From Adiantum capillus-veneris (taxonomy: Eukaryota; Streptophyta; Polypodiopsida; Polypodiales; Pteridaceae), in assembly GCA_014529385.2 (NCBI GenBank), contig CM043958.1, positions 141,214,234 to 141,278,233 on the forward strand: 64,000 bases of DNA, given 5' to 3'. A program made the position numbers and the translations under genes. This document shows, piece by piece, positions 13,177-24,246 of the stretch. Within the stretch, counting starts at the first letter, position 1. Each line of letters opens with the position of its first letter. The notes below the pieces were generated by a model that saw nothing but the letters and a program-made list of their open reading frames with translations, made no database searches and was not told the DNA's origin.

Positions 13177-14469
13177 CTACATCATTACATCCTTTCTCTC
13201 TGGCTTAATTTGCATCAGGATTTGACTTCCATGATGACAACTCAGCTTTGCATTCATTCTATATCTCTGCTGAATTACTGAAATTGCATCTTCTTTCACA
13301 TTAAACTGATGCTTGTACACATTTGAATCCATACCTTTCATATTTGAATAATCCCAAGCACATACATGAATGAACTCCTGCAATAACTTCTTCAAATTCA
13401 ATATAATTCTGTCATCAAGATGAACACTGATTTTGACAACTTTTGGACTCAATTTAGATCCCAAATTCAGCTCTTGCAAATCATCCTTGTTCACCCTTGA
13501 AACTATCTCCATCAGCTTGTAATACAAGCGCTCAACTGTTGTATTTGCTTCTTTTGTTGCAATATCCCGGTCCAAATTGTTGAAATCCTCCTTCACATTT
13601 GACCTTTGATTGACTTCTGTCTTTTGAATTAAATTTTGATCTGCATTTGCATTAATCTCTGACTTTTGAATTAAATTCTGATCTGCATCTGCATTCTCTG
13701 ACTTATCAGATGACTTCTTAGAGTTCTCCTGACAAACTGTAAATTCAGACACAATAAAATGACTTTTTGCTTGAATTCGTAAACCATCACAATCAGCATA
13801 TGTAAACTCCTTTATGGTTTGTTCGACGCACTGGGATCCTGATTTCAAAATCTGCTTATGGGGTTCATATATCAATTCCACAACATCATCCGGCTGCAAA
13901 TCCTCTTGTGTGAATATGTTTGGTAGAAGTTCCACAGTCATTGCGTGAGCATACTCTAGTGGTAGGTTAGGAGTAGCTAAGGGCTCTTTGAGGCTCTCTT
14001 GGCCAAGCTCCTTCTGCACTTCCTTCTCCTCCATCTTTGTTACTCCCACTTGGTGACTTTCAAACTTCATGCCAATCCAAATGTCATCATTATCATTGGA
14101 CTCCCCTTCAAACGGATCCTCAAATGTTTCTCTCAACTTCTCACATGCTTTTTGTAATCGCCCAATGCTTTTCCTGCTTGAACATGACTTACGCTTGTCC
14201 CCTTTATGAGTATCCAACCATTCATATGCATTCTCCAAGTCATCCTCAAAATCAGTTAGCCTTTGTAATTCATTCTTCATTTCCTCCAAATCTAATGATT
14301 TATGCACTTTACGGATTATTCTATGAAACTTTGTGCATAAATCAACCATACACCATTTCCTACATGCATCTTTCATCGAGCATTCATCAACCGCACATGG
14401 ATAGTCATCCGCTTCATGCTTCCTACTCATACAAATCTTGCACTTCTTCTTCTTCTTTTTACCCCCCAT
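13177..14469 (-). CDS. Cys-rich ORF of the 4.1-kb LTR element (430 aa), function unknown
   Basis: The ORF starts about 250 bp inside the 5' LTR, the usual gag position. Residues 4-9 are six lysines. They are followed by a Cys/His cluster (C10, C13, H18, C25, C30, C36, C40, C45, H49) that could bind zinc, though its spacing is not the retroviral CCHC knuckle. The middle is acidic and polar, with a near-perfect internal repeat containing ADQNLIQK. Near the C-terminus, residues about 341-406 (including FIHVCAWDYSNMKGMD and RYRMN) resemble the linker just before the reverse transcriptase in plant Ty3/gypsy polyproteins. The catalytic reverse transcriptase that should follow is absent and the ORF ends within 25 residues. 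This suggests an internal deletion joined a gag-like N-terminus to the pre-RT linker. The reading frame is intact. The N-terminal domain is not one I recognise. Confidence 0.6.
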   Translation of the reverse strand: MGGKKKKKKCKICMSRKHEADDYPCAVDECSMKDACRKWCMVDLCTKFHRIIRKVHKSLDLEEMKNELQRLTDFEDDLENAYEWLDTHKGDKRKSCSSRKSIGRLQKACEKLRETFEDPFEGESNDNDDIWIGMKFESHQVGVTKMEEKEVQKELGQESLKEPLATPNLPLEYAHAMTVELLPNIFTQEDLQPDDVVELIYEPHKQILKSGSQCVEQTIKEFTYADCDGLRIQAKSHFIVSEFTVCQENSKKSSDKSENADADQNLIQKSEINANADQNLIQKTEVNQRSNVKEDFNNLDRDIATKEANTTVERLYYKLMEIVSRVNKDDLQELNLGSKLSPKVVKISVHLDDRIILNLKKLLQEFIHVCAWDYSNMKGMDSNVYKHQFNVKEDAISVIQQRYRMNAKLSCHHGSQILMQIKPERKDVMM

Positions 14470-14717
14470 TACTTCGATTCTTCTCGAAAACCTTGTGATA
14501 AAATGTTACCTTCTTGTGGTTGCAAATCAGATTCCATCTTTGCAATTCAGATTTCTCCTTGTATTCTGATCATCTTCTTCGTTCTGCTTTGCAAATTGTT
14601 TGCCTTCTTGTAACTATCATCATAACTGCTACTCGGTAATCTTCGTGGCACTCGTCAATCCCACAAGAGAGAGTAAATCCGACCATGAAGACGCTTCATA
14701 ATCACCGTGATCGCCAG

Positions 14718-15157
14718 TGTTTAATGGTTGGTTTAGCCGAGCAGTTTTGTACATAGATTCTGACAATTCGTATGACATTTCACTTGACAACCATACAAAT
14801 TCAGCCTACTGCACACACATCATTTCAGCAACACACACACTTTGAATTGAACATTTTTGCACTTGTATTGTACTCAAAACATGGAATACACAGAGAGAAT
14901 GAAACAAAAATACAGCAACTAATCTGAATTCTGTATTTGACAAACTGTTGCATCTGACATACTGCATCTGACAACTAGAAATCCACCATTACACAAAAAA
15001 TCCGCCCATCCCATCACGCTACATAACTGAATGGCTTTCTTCCTCACATGAAAGAGAAAAAAACGACCCTTAACTTTCAAGATCCCAAACGTCACTTAAA
15101 ATAGACTACGGTTCACACCTTTGTCAAAAGTAATCCTCCTAAGGTCTAACTCTAGCA
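14718..15157 (-). repeat. 5' LTR of the 4.1-kb element
   Basis: 440 bp, plus-strand TGTTTAATGGTTGG to CTAACTCTAGCA, followed by the GGAAT duplication at 15158-15162. It pairs with 11057-11498. Confidence 0.9.
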
Positions 15158-16196
15158 GGAATATAAAGACTTTCTAGTCCCCTACCTCTCTAGTATTTGG
15201 CAAGAATTCACTAGGAGAGGAGCTCTTCTTGCTAGCATCAACATGGGAGTTGTTAAACTCATCCATAAAAATGGTAGCAAGGAGGATCTAAGCAACTGGA
15301 GGCTCATAACTTGTTTGACAACCCTCTATAAAATCTTTTCCCTTTGTATGGCCAGAAGAATTAATCATTTGATGGATCAAATTATTCTTCAAGAGCAAAA
15401 AGGTTTTATATTCAGAGGTAGATTCATACTCGATGCCATAATCATTCTGTGGGAAGGGATGGAATATGTTGCTGCCACCACTGATCTAGATTATTATTAT
15501 TCTTAAATGGATTTTGATCAGGCTTATGACAGAATGGAATGGATTTTATACTATATACTTCAATCTCTGCATGACATTGGCTTTGGGAGGATGTTCATTA
15601 AATTTGTTCATGTTCTTTTTGGTAATGTTTATGCAAAAATTTCTATAAATGGTGATCTCTCATATGCAAATCACCTCATGAGATCCATCAGACGGGGGAT
15701 GCCCACTTGCCCCTCTTCTATTTGCAATTGCTTCAGATGCTCTTGGGTGGCTGATCAAGGACAGAATCAATGAAGGTCTAATAAAAGGCATTAACATCCA
15801 AGGGGCCCCATCTGCCCTCTGTCTCCAATAGTTTGCAGATGATACCAATGCTCTTATGCATGCTGACAATAACTCTACTGAAGGTTTTTTGGATTGTCTT
15901 AACCTATTTTGTCTGGCTAGTGGATATGTAATCAATCATTCTAAGACAGGGTTCAAATCCTCAAATGGGGATATACCAATTTCACTAAGGTATGTAGGTT
16001 GTTAGACAATCCTAGATGGGCAAATCTTTAGGCTACTGGGTATACCTATGGGGTTCAGGGTTTCTATGGAGCAGAGATGGAAGTGGGTGCTATAAAGATT
16101 CAAAAGGAAAGTGTACCGATGAAAAAATATGCAGCCTACTCTCTCCTCTAGGGTCTTCGTATTGAACCACTACCTCTTGCCTTCCTTAATTTATTA
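15158..16196 (+). pseudogene. LINE reverse transcriptase, central piece
   Basis: This is the main reverse transcriptase domain. It shows GVVKLIHKNG and NWRLITCLT (palm entry), then MDFDQAYDRMEW (motif A, with its Asp) after an in-frame TAA at 15504-15506, then SIRRGMP, a frameshift, and FADDTNALMH (motif C, 15831-15860). Several stops follow. The order and motifs are those of plant L1-type LINEs. The copy is dead, and is cut at 16196 by a solo LTR. Confidence 0.88.
16192..16196. other. Target-site duplication TATTA, left copy
   Basis: TATTA precedes the LTR start at 16197 and recurs at 24570-24574 after the LTR end. Confidence 0.88.
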
Positions 16197-16557
16197 TGTC
16201 ATAATAATCAATATCTAATTCTCCTAAATGATTTTCTCATGTTAAACTGATCATTTAATATGGGGAAGTTCCAGGGGAGAAAAAGCTAGAATATTGGTTA
16301 AGCTAGCAGACCAGCCACAGTAGGGATCCAAAGGGGGGGCCATCTGCAAAAGAGCCATGTGCAACAATGGGCTAAAAGGACCCTAAGGTTCAGCCCATTA
16401 AGACTTCCAAAATGCTAAGGTTCCAAAATTCAAAGGTTGTGTCCAAAGGTCAACCTTAAGGGAATTGGATGCTTTGTGTGTGTACAAAAAAGTCTTTGCA
16501 ATCCCTACTTGGGAGGGGGCGAGCCTTGCATGTAGGGGATGAGAGAGAAAGCCACAC

Positions 16558-16572
16558 ACACACACACACACA
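16558..16572. repeat. Short (CA)n run
   Basis: A CA run of about seven units inside the solo LTR. Related LTRs have CACACACTCACA at the equivalent place. Confidence 0.6.
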
Positions 16573-16640
16573 AGCTCCCTTTACACAAAGGGAATGAGGG
16601 ACACATGTCAGCTCCCTGCCCACAAGGTGTACCCAATTCC

Positions 16641-16960
16641 TATTGGATGGCCTTGGAGGTGGACCAATGAGAATTAGGCTAGAGTAAATCTAGTTTAATT
16701 AATTTAAAAACACTTAATAAAAAGAACCAATGAAAATTAAGTCTCTTGGATGACTCAGTCTCCCAAGGGGTCCAATGAGCATTCAGCAGCCCAATGGCTT
16801 GCCTGATTCCTATTGGCCAGGAGGCAAAGGGGTCCAATGAGAGTTTAGTAGAATTATTAAAATACCTAAAGCTCTCACAAAAGGGGAAAGGGAGACACAT
16901 GTCAGAAGGCTATCACTTATGCTGCTTAATTGTCATTGGCTAGCCCTAGGGAGGTCCAAT
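16641..16960 (+). promoter_or_regulatory. Four ATTGG...CCAAT modules in the LTR
   Basis: Inverted CCAAT-box pairs recur at about 16641-16670, 16745-16779 (left arm degenerate), 16811-16840 and 16934-16960. Each has GG(T/A)CCAAT at its right end. CCAAT boxes are the known NF-Y binding sites. Their role as an enhancer in this LTR is inferred from position and repetition. The related LTR at 22787 has two modules and the young LTR at 35334 has one. Confidence 0.5.
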
Positions 16961-17522
16961 GGGAGGACAGCAAGAGCAAATAGCAAGAGGGGTCGCCCAA
17001 AGGAGAGAGGGGGCTGATTTTTGCAAGGCATTATCACACACACACTCTCACACAGTCTATGTGAGAAGCAAGAAAAAGACTATCTCTTCCCAAGCTTTAA
17101 TGGAGAGCTCATCACCTACTCCAAGCTTGTGAGATAGAAGCCTACATTGACACACTCTTGGCATGTGGATGCAAATCCAACCAAGAGCCAACTTCAATGC
17201 ATGCTCATCTCCTCTACCATGCTAATTACTAAGCTAAGCTATGCTAATATGAGTGATTATGTGAGGAGATGTACATCTTTCTCGTAAGATACTCCTTCTT
17301 CCTCTCAATCTACTCTCATACCCAGCTAGCTCTCACCATCTTCGAAGGTATGTGAGGTCTTGGGTCTGAGACCGGGGATAATTGATGTTGTGTTTGCTAA
17401 GTGTTTTGCACATGAAGCTTTCATCTTCATTGCACTAGCTAGTCTTGAAGGAACACAAAGAAATGTATTGTACAATGTCTCTCTTGATGGGAGAAACCAT
17501 AATACAAAGCCTTTTGGAGGGG

Positions 17523-17548
17523 GGACCGGCTCCATGCAAATCCGGTCC
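17523..17548 (+). promoter_or_regulatory. Conserved LTR stem-loop GGACCGG/CCGGTCC
   Basis: A seven-base-pair stem with a 12-base loop, present also at 24221-24246, 36229-36254 and 42892-42917. The loop varies between copies while both arms are unchanged. It lies in the downstream part of the LTR and could fold in the element RNA. Confidence 0.55.
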
Positions 17549-17557
17549 TCAACTGTT

Positions 17558-17785
17558 TTTTGGAATTAGGGTTGCAGAGAAACACACACAACTTGGAGAA
17601 GACGAAGGAAGCTCAAGGCACACAATAGAGAGTGTGTTACTTAGTGTGCAATGGAAAGATAGATAGCCCTAGAGTGATGGGCGTATATATAATGCACGGG
17701 GGAAAAAAACCTCCTAAAGAGGGGAAAAATGCCCCGGCGGTCCTAGTGTGTTCACACACATCACTACCACGTGTATATGGTAACA
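17558..17785 (-). repeat. 3' LTR of the copia element
   Basis: 228 bp. Its plus-strand start reads TTTTGGAATT where the other LTR reads TGTTGGAATT, so the terminal CA of the element has lost one base identity. A TATATATA stretch (about 17694-17701) is a likely TATA box when read on the minus strand. The polypurine tract lies just inside (minus-strand AGGGGGGATT, about 17787-17797). Confidence 0.92.
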
Positions 17786-17860
17786 AATCCCCCCTGGAGT
17801 GATGCGGTGAACGAGAGCTGGCACATGAGTAAAGGGAAGTGCCATGCCCTGAGGACAGGA

Positions 17861-19135
17861 TCAGTCCACAAAGGGGAGTAAGACCAAAGCTTCGCAGAAA
17901 GCTTCAAGCTTCTCACGAGACAATGCCTTTGTGAAAAGATCTGCAAGGTTGTCCTGTGTTGGCACATAAGCCAAGTTGATCTCTCCTGTTGAGAGCCTCT
18001 CCCTGACATAGTGGTAATGCACCTCAATGTGCTTTGTGCGAGCATGAAAAATTGGGTTCCTCGCAACTGCCAATGCGCTCTGACTGTCTGTGTAGATAGT
18101 GTTGGCAGTGTCATGTCCAACACCCAAATCAGCCATAAGGCGTCTGAGCCATACACACTCAACCGTAGCTGTGAAGACTGCCCTGTACTCAGCCTCACAA
18201 CTCGAAGTGGCCAGAGTAGGTTGCTTCTTGCTCAACCATGATATACATGAACTGCCAAGCATGAAACAAAAACCACTTGTGGACACTCGCGTGTCAAAAC
18301 AACCAGCCCAATCTGAGTCCGAAAAAGCATGTAATTCTGGCGGCAATGATCCCCCTTTGGGATAAAACAAGCCAAGATGTAAAGTGCCACTAAGATAGTG
18401 GAAAATTCTCTTGACACCCTGCCAATGCTTAGACCCTGGGCTATGCATAAATCTGCTGACCTGTGAGACTGCAAACTGAATATCCGGCCTCGTGTTGCAT
18501 ACATAAATGAGGCAGCCAACAGTAGTTTGGTAAAGAGTGACATCAGCAGGATCGCCAGCATAATGTAGACTTAACTTCAAACCTGTTTCCATGGGAGTGG
18601 CAATAGGTTTGCAATCCTCAAGTCCAAACTTACATAGCAATGTCTCTATGTAACTTTTTTGACACAAGGCAATACCACCATCACACTGCTTAAACTGTAC
18701 ACCCAAATAATGATGCAACAGCCCCAAATCTTTCATCTTGAAAGTAGCATTCAAATCAGCCTTAAATTCAGCAATATGTCTCTCATTTGGTCCAGTGATC
18801 AGCAAATCATCAACATGAAGAACCACAATGAGAAGTACATCACCCTCACACTTTACATACAATGTGCTTTCTGTTGGACTGTTACGAAAGCCTTGTTTGA
18901 CCAAATGAGTGTCGGCTTTCTCATACCAAGCACGAGGAGATTGCTTCAACCCATACAAAGCCTTGTTACATTTGCACACTTTGTCCTCTTGTCCTTTTAT
19001 GACAAAACCGCGAGGCTGCGTTACATAAACTTTCTCAAATATGTCACCATTCAAGAAAGCAGTAACAATGTCTGATTGATGTACATCCCAACCAAAATGA
19101 GCTGCCAATGCACATAGAAAACGCATAGTAGTCAT
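17861..19135 (-). pseudogene. Copia pol, reverse transcriptase and RNase H part
   Basis: An open stretch of 424 codons with ALYGLKQSPRAWYEKAD, the reverse transcriptase active site written HVDDLLITG (Tyr to His compared with YVDD in the sister copy at 1594), and RNase H marks DSDWAGC, SSCEAEYRA, DSQSALAV and TKHIEVHYHY. It is out of frame with the integrase part: a small deletion near 19205, just after the KWVYKLKRKPDGE block, shifts the frame. The end of the polyprotein is the stop at 17861-17863, about 75 bp from the 3' LTR. Confidence 0.93.
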
Positions 19136-19167
19136 ACGACAAGTGGGAGCAAAAGTCTCTTCATAGT

Positions 19168-20952
19168 CTATGCCTTTTTGCTGTGCATAACCTTTTGCAA
19201 CAAGTCGAGTCTTATGGCGATCTCACCATCCGGCTTGCGTTTCAACTTGTAAACCCACTTCGTACCAATGGCCTTTTTGCCAGGAGGCAAATCACATAAA
19301 GTCCATGTGTCATTTTCTATAAGTGCATCATATTCTGATTGCATGGCAGCCATCCAATTTTCTGAATTCTGTGCTTCATCAAAAGACAGGGGCTCCTCAA
19401 CATCATGTAAACTAGACACAGCCAAAGCATAACAATCTGATGCATAAGATGCATGGCGAGAGCCTGAACGAGTACGACTAGACAAAGGTGCATCCAATTT
19501 ACTATCACGCAAAGTGTGCACCAGCCATTTTGGCATACCTCTAGCCTGCTCATTTTCAGCCATTTCCTCATTAAGTACATTATGTACATCTGCATTAGTA
19601 ATAGGCTTATCTAAAACATTTTTAGAAACCCCCATAGGTTGTACATTTGCCTCATTGGAACTTACATTCGTATTTCCACCACTGAAAAGAGGCAACAAAG
19701 TGTCATAAATGTCCTGTGAGCTTACATTACTGTCTCTAGTACATGACAGCAAGGGTTGAACAGAATCTTCCACAAACACTACATCCCGAGAAACCAGAAT
19801 ACGTTTTGTTTGCGGATGATACAACCTGTAACCTTTGCTTTCAGCACTATAACCAACAAAAATACATTTGACAGCCTTATCATCCAATTTTTTGCGCTGC
19901 ACTTGTGGCACCAAAGCATATGCCAAACAGCCAAAAACACGCATGTGCTCAATAGAAGGTTTTCTATCATGCCATGCTTCATATGGAGTAATAGACTGCA
20001 AAGCTTTCGTAGGACACCTGTTAAGTACATAAGTGGCACACATAATGGCCTCAAGCCAAAAAGAATGTGGCAAAGCTTGAATTTTGACCATACATCGTGC
20101 CATTTCCGTCAGTGACCTGTTTTTCCTCTCAGCAACACCATTTTGCTGAGGTGTATAAGGCACTGTACATTGGTGTTTTATCCCACAACTAGCCAGAAAT
20201 GCATTAAATTCATGAGACATATACTCCCCCCCTCGATCGGAACGGAGGGTGCCCATAGTACATTTCGAGACATTTTCAACCATAGCCAGAAATTGTTTGA
20301 AGCACATAAAAACTTCGGACTTCGCTTTAAAGCGAAAAAATACCCATGCATGCCTGGAGTAATCATCAATGAAAGTCACGAAGTACAGGTAATTGCCCAA
20401 GGACGGAGTTTGCATGGGCCCACAAACATCACTATGCACAAGCTGCAACCTGCATGTGGCCCGAACCGAACCATCCTTTGGAAATTTAGAACGCTGCATC
20501 TTACCCAAAATACAGCCTTCACAAAGTTTGACAGGTGCTTCAAGAGGTGGCAAAGAAGCAACCATATCAGATTTCTGCAAACGCAGCAAACTGGCAAAAT
20601 TCAGATGACCAAAACGTGCATGCCAAAGTTTTGCATCTGAAATAGCCCTTGAATCTGCAACAGCATTTGCAAAATTTTGTCCACACTTGTCATACAAAGT
20701 GAGCTTATACAGCCCACGGCACAAAAGCCCAGATGCAACAATTTCATCACCAAAACTGAGATCATGAACTGTACATCTGTCATCCACAAATTTGACTACA
20801 AGTCCAAGTCTAGCAAGTGGGGATATAGACAAGAGATTCTTCTTGATCCCAGGTACATAAAGTGCATCAACAAGTGTGAAGGAACTGCCATTAGCACAGT
20901 GAGCACAATCTTTCCAACTCCCTGAACTGGATAAGAGGCATTGTTGGCACAA
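19168..20952 (-). pseudogene. Copia pol, pre-integrase, integrase and start of reverse transcriptase
   Basis: The open stretch holds the GAG-pre-integrase zinc region (LWHARFGHLNFASL ... CEGCILGKM), the integrase core with HSDVCGPM, FIDDYSRHAWVF and LRSDRGGEYMSHEF, followed by YTPQQNGVAERKNRSL (DD35E residues present), the integrase tail with CIFVGYS, and the first reverse transcriptase block (GTKWVYKLKRK). It ends in a frameshift near 19205. At its upstream end two compensating shifts (about 20990 and 20900) separate it from the protease. Confidence 0.93.
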
Positions 20953-20979
20953 GTGACTGAATTCCCATGAGGGACAGAC

Positions 20980-22137
20980 TCAAGAGAGGTAAACACGATG
21001 TGAGGTTATGTGCTTTGTAGCACTACTGTCGAAATACCACACATGTGAATCTGCAGCAACTGACAAGCATGCATCATGGACAGCAGGATTGTAAGTGCAC
21101 TCTGTGCTAAAAGCCCATTCTGCATCAACATCAGCAACACAGTCTCCTTTCACAGAAGACTCAACAATGGCTGCATTTGTAGTGGAACCAGCATTTGCAG
21201 TGGAACCACCCTCTTTCTTCTTAGCCTCTTTGGCCTTCAACTTAGGACACGACTTGATCAAGTGATCATTGGCTTTACAATAATGGCAACGCATCTTCTT
21301 TTTGCCCTTATCACCAGAATTGCCAGACGAAGTGCTGCCAGCAGAAGCATTAGGAACAGAATTTTTGCCACTCGCAGCAAAACCATAAGAAGTGGCTGTA
21401 TTACTGTTACCACCCTTTCTTTGAGAAGCAATAAAAGCCTATTCAATTGCACGCTGCCTAGTCCTGTTTTTTCTAGAAAGTGACTCTTGCAACAGCAATG
21501 TGCATAATGCATCAAACTTGACAACTTCAGGATTTCCTTGGGTCATAAGTCTCCAAGTACTAGCAAAAGTCTGGTAGGAATCTGGTAAGGCAGCAAGAAC
21601 AGTTTGCACAAGGGAACTGTCTGAAATGACTTCACCTGCAGAAATAAGTTGCTCATTGATATCCTTGACACTAGCAAGGAAAGTGTCCATATCATCTTCC
21701 TCATGCATAATCTTCGACTCCAGCTCTTTACGCAGCAAAGCAATTTTAGCCTCATTGCGGCTTGCATAAAGACCTGCTAAAATATCCCAAGCCTGTTTTG
21801 CAGATTTTGCTGAACGGATGTGAGGAACAATGGTGCGCTTCACAGACAACGCAATCAATGCATGAGCCTGCGCATCCTTAACATCCCAACAAGCTTGTTC
21901 TGTCGTAGGCAAAACAACTCTAACAGCTGCAATCCTTGCAGCAAGACCTGCAACATCCTCAACATCACCTACATCCTCAGAACCAAGACGTACATCAATG
22001 CCTTGCACAATGTTCCAGACACCCTTTGACACAAGAACATGTTGCATCATATAAGCCCACATAGGGTAGTTGTCCCCATCCAACCTGTCCTCAGCAGCAA
22101 ACATCTTGAACACATCTGTGTTGTTGTTGTCAGCCAT
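20980..22137 (-). pseudogene. Copia gag, zinc knuckle and protease
   Basis: Gag starts most likely at the ATG at 22137 (MADNNNTDVF); an earlier in-frame ATG at 22197 is less likely. It is a UBN2-type copia gag (KLDGDNYPMW-like opening, here RLDGDNYPMWAYMM). A single in-frame TAG at 21439-21441 interrupts it, after which the same frame continues with the zinc knuckle CHYCKANDHLIKSC (C-X2-C-X4-H-X4-C, about 21287-21246) and the protease core VWYFDSSATKHIT. The frame is lost at 20980. Confidence 0.92.
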
Positions 22138-22485
22138 GGTAAATGTTGCACCTAATGTGAAAACTGCCCGAAAATAGGAGAAACGGAGCGGGAACAACCT
22201 GTACTATATAGCACAAACCGTAGAAGACTATAAGGCACCTGTTATGCAGAAAACGTCACTGACAGAAATTCTGCACAAAATGACGAAATAGCCTGTGCAG
22301 TACTGCCTGTAGTGGAAACGGAGGCCGAAATGAGCCCAAATTAGAATTCTGAGCAGACCAAGCTCCTCGAGCTTTCCCAAAAATTTTGTCGACCTGCGAA
22401 CGCTCGCCAAAGCTCACTGAAATCGGAGAAAGTGAGCAGGCGTGTGCTGGAGCAGCTAGCGACTAAGCGCGGGAGGACGTGACTT

Positions 22486-22497
22486 GCTCTGATACCA
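22486..22497 (-). other. Primer-binding site of the copia element
   Basis: On the minus strand TGGTATCAGAGC lies two bases inside the 5' LTR. It is complementary to the 3' end of plant initiator methionine tRNA, the usual primer of copia elements. Confidence 0.9.
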
Positions 22498-22499
22498 AT

Positions 22500-22727
22500 T
22501 GTTGGAATTAGGGTTGCAGAGAAACACACACAACTTGGAGAAGACGAAGGAAGCTCAAGGCACACAATAGAGAGTGTGTTACTTAGTGTGCAATGGAAAG
22601 ATAGATAGCCCTAGAGTGATGGGCGTATATATAATGCACGGGGGAAAAAAACCTCCTAAAGAGGGAAAAAATGCCCCGGCGGTCCTAGTGTGTTCACACA
22701 CATCACTACCACATGTATATGGTAACA
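22500..22727 (-). repeat. 5' LTR of the copia element
   Basis: 228 bp, plus-strand TGTTGGAATTAGG to TATATGGTAACA, followed by the CTGTT duplication at 22728-22732. Confidence 0.95.
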
Positions 22728-23159
22728 CTGTTGTCAATAGCTTAATTTCTCTCTCTTTTGAAAGTATTGTTCGTGCTATCTAACTATGTCATAAAATCTA
22801 ATATCTAATATCTAACCAACCCAAATGATTCTCTCATATTAAATTGATCACTTAATGTGGGAGAATAAACGGGAACAAGTGTTAAGATATAGACATGTGC
22901 TTATAGATCTATCTCAACACGGGGCCAATGGTAAAGGGGCCCAAATGAGAGATGGTCTATCAAAGAGCAAGGATAACAAATGGAGCATAAGACCTTAGGG
23001 TTAGCTTCATTGAAGACCTCCAATAACGTGTGTAAAAGGCCTTTGACCTCCAATAACGTGTGTAAAAGGCCTTTGACCTTAGGTAAGCTAGGGCTGAGCT
23101 TGAGGCGCAGGAACCCGGCCCAGATCGAGGTGCTTGTCCTACTTGTCATGTTTGATGAC

Positions 23160-23235
23160 TAAGGTGCTTGAGGTGCTTGATGATTGAGGTGCTTGAGATG
23201 CTTGAGGTGCTTGACATGCTTGAGATGCTAGGGTT
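23160..23235. repeat. Minisatellite of GAGGTGCTTGA-like units
   Basis: About six imperfect 10-14-base units (AGGTGCTTG, AGATGCTTG and similar) in tandem inside the solo LTR. The array is absent from the young 1107-bp LTRs. Confidence 0.7.
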
Positions 23236-24220
23236 GCACTTGAGGAGAGAACCCAACCCAAGCTTAAAGTGCTTATGAGCCAAGCTTGTGGTGGGAACTG
23301 GGCCTATGCATGAGGGGCTTGAGGTGTCAAAAAGTCAAAGATTCAATCCCTACAAGGAGAGGGCGAGCCCTACATGAGGGGGGATGAGAGAGAACACCCA
23401 CACACTCACACAAGGCATGCATGGTACAAAGAAAGCAAAAGGGACACTTGTCAAGTTCCTCCTCATGTTGCCCTCATGGTGTGCCTGAAGCCTATTGGTT
23501 GGCCACCCAAGGGGTCCAATAATAATTTAGGAGATTTAATTAATTGATTTAGCATTTATCTAGCCCTCTCTCTCAAAGGGGAAAGGGGGACACTTGTCTC
23601 AAGGCTACCCTTACTGCTTGTAATGCCTCCTGCTTGTGATTGGCTAGGCCGGGAGGGGTCCAATGAGCTTCAAGCATGAGCTACAAGGGGGGGTCGACCC
23701 AAGCAAGCTAGGGGGTTGCTTAGGGGGTATACTCACCCACACACACTCACAAACACTCTCATTGTGTGCTATGCAAAGTGCAAGAGCTCCCTCTCCTTCT
23801 CCAAGCAAGTAGAGGTTGAGAGCCTACACCAACACTCTTGGATATGTAGTGCAAATCCAACCAAGAGCCATGCTTCAATGCTTAAGCTTGCCATCTCCTT
23901 CTTCTTCATTACTATGCTAATATGTATTCTAGCAACAAGAGTTATGATAAGTGAGGAACTAATTCTTTCTCCTACGAAATGTTTCTTCTTCCTCTTCCCT
24001 ACCCTCATTCCCTGCTAGCTCTCTCCACCTTCGAAGGTGTTTGAGGTCTTGGGGCTGAGGCTTGGGATAGTTAAAGCTTTCTTCAAGTTTATGTTATGTT
24101 TGTGATGCATGAAGCTTTCCATCTTCATTGCATCACCTAGGTCACAAGGAACACAAAGATTGTATTGTAACAAGTCTCTCTTAATGGGAGAAATCATAAT
24201 ACAAATGCCTATTGGAGGGG

Positions 24221-24246
24221 GGACCGGCTCCACATAAATCCGGTCC
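24221..24246 (+). promoter_or_regulatory. Conserved LTR stem-loop GGACCGG/CCGGTCC
   Basis: Same stem as at 17523, with loop CTCCACATAAAT. Confidence 0.55.

Larger units (their letters stand above)
11057..15157 (-). mobile_element. 4.1-kb LTR retrotransposon lacking a recognisable reverse transcriptase
   Basis: Two LTRs (11057-11498 and 14718-15157) face the same way and are flanked by a 5-bp duplication (GGAAT). The only long ORF runs on the minus strand, so the element is read right to left. About 25 differences between the LTRs were counted by eye (around 6%), mostly transitions, so this is a middle-aged insertion. No integrase, RNase H or reverse transcriptase catalytic block was found inside. 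It looks like a non-autonomous derivative of a Ty3/gypsy element. The base pairs next to the right LTR (minus strand TGGCGATCACGG) are in primer-binding position, but I could not assign a tRNA. Confidence 0.85.
17558..22727 (-). mobile_element. Nearly complete Ty1/copia retrotransposon, minus strand
   Basis: Two 228-bp LTRs (17558-17785, 22500-22727) enclose gag-pol on the minus strand. The insertion is flanked by CTGTT (17553-17557 and 22728-22732) and sits inside the solo gypsy LTR. Only three differences between the LTRs were seen by eye (about 1.3%), so it is fairly young. All expected parts are present in order: 5' LTR, primer-binding site, gag, protease, integrase, reverse transcriptase, RNase H, polypurine tract and 3' LTR. 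The coding region carries a stop and frameshifts, so this copy is not autonomous as it stands. Confidence 0.95.

Noticed and set aside
18659-20925. Plus-strand frames opposite the copia pol
   Set aside because: They are antisense shadows of the minus-strand polyprotein.
23160-23235. CRISPR-like short repeats
   Set aside because: Units are contiguous and imperfect without regular spacers, and the context is a plant LTR. It is a minisatellite.
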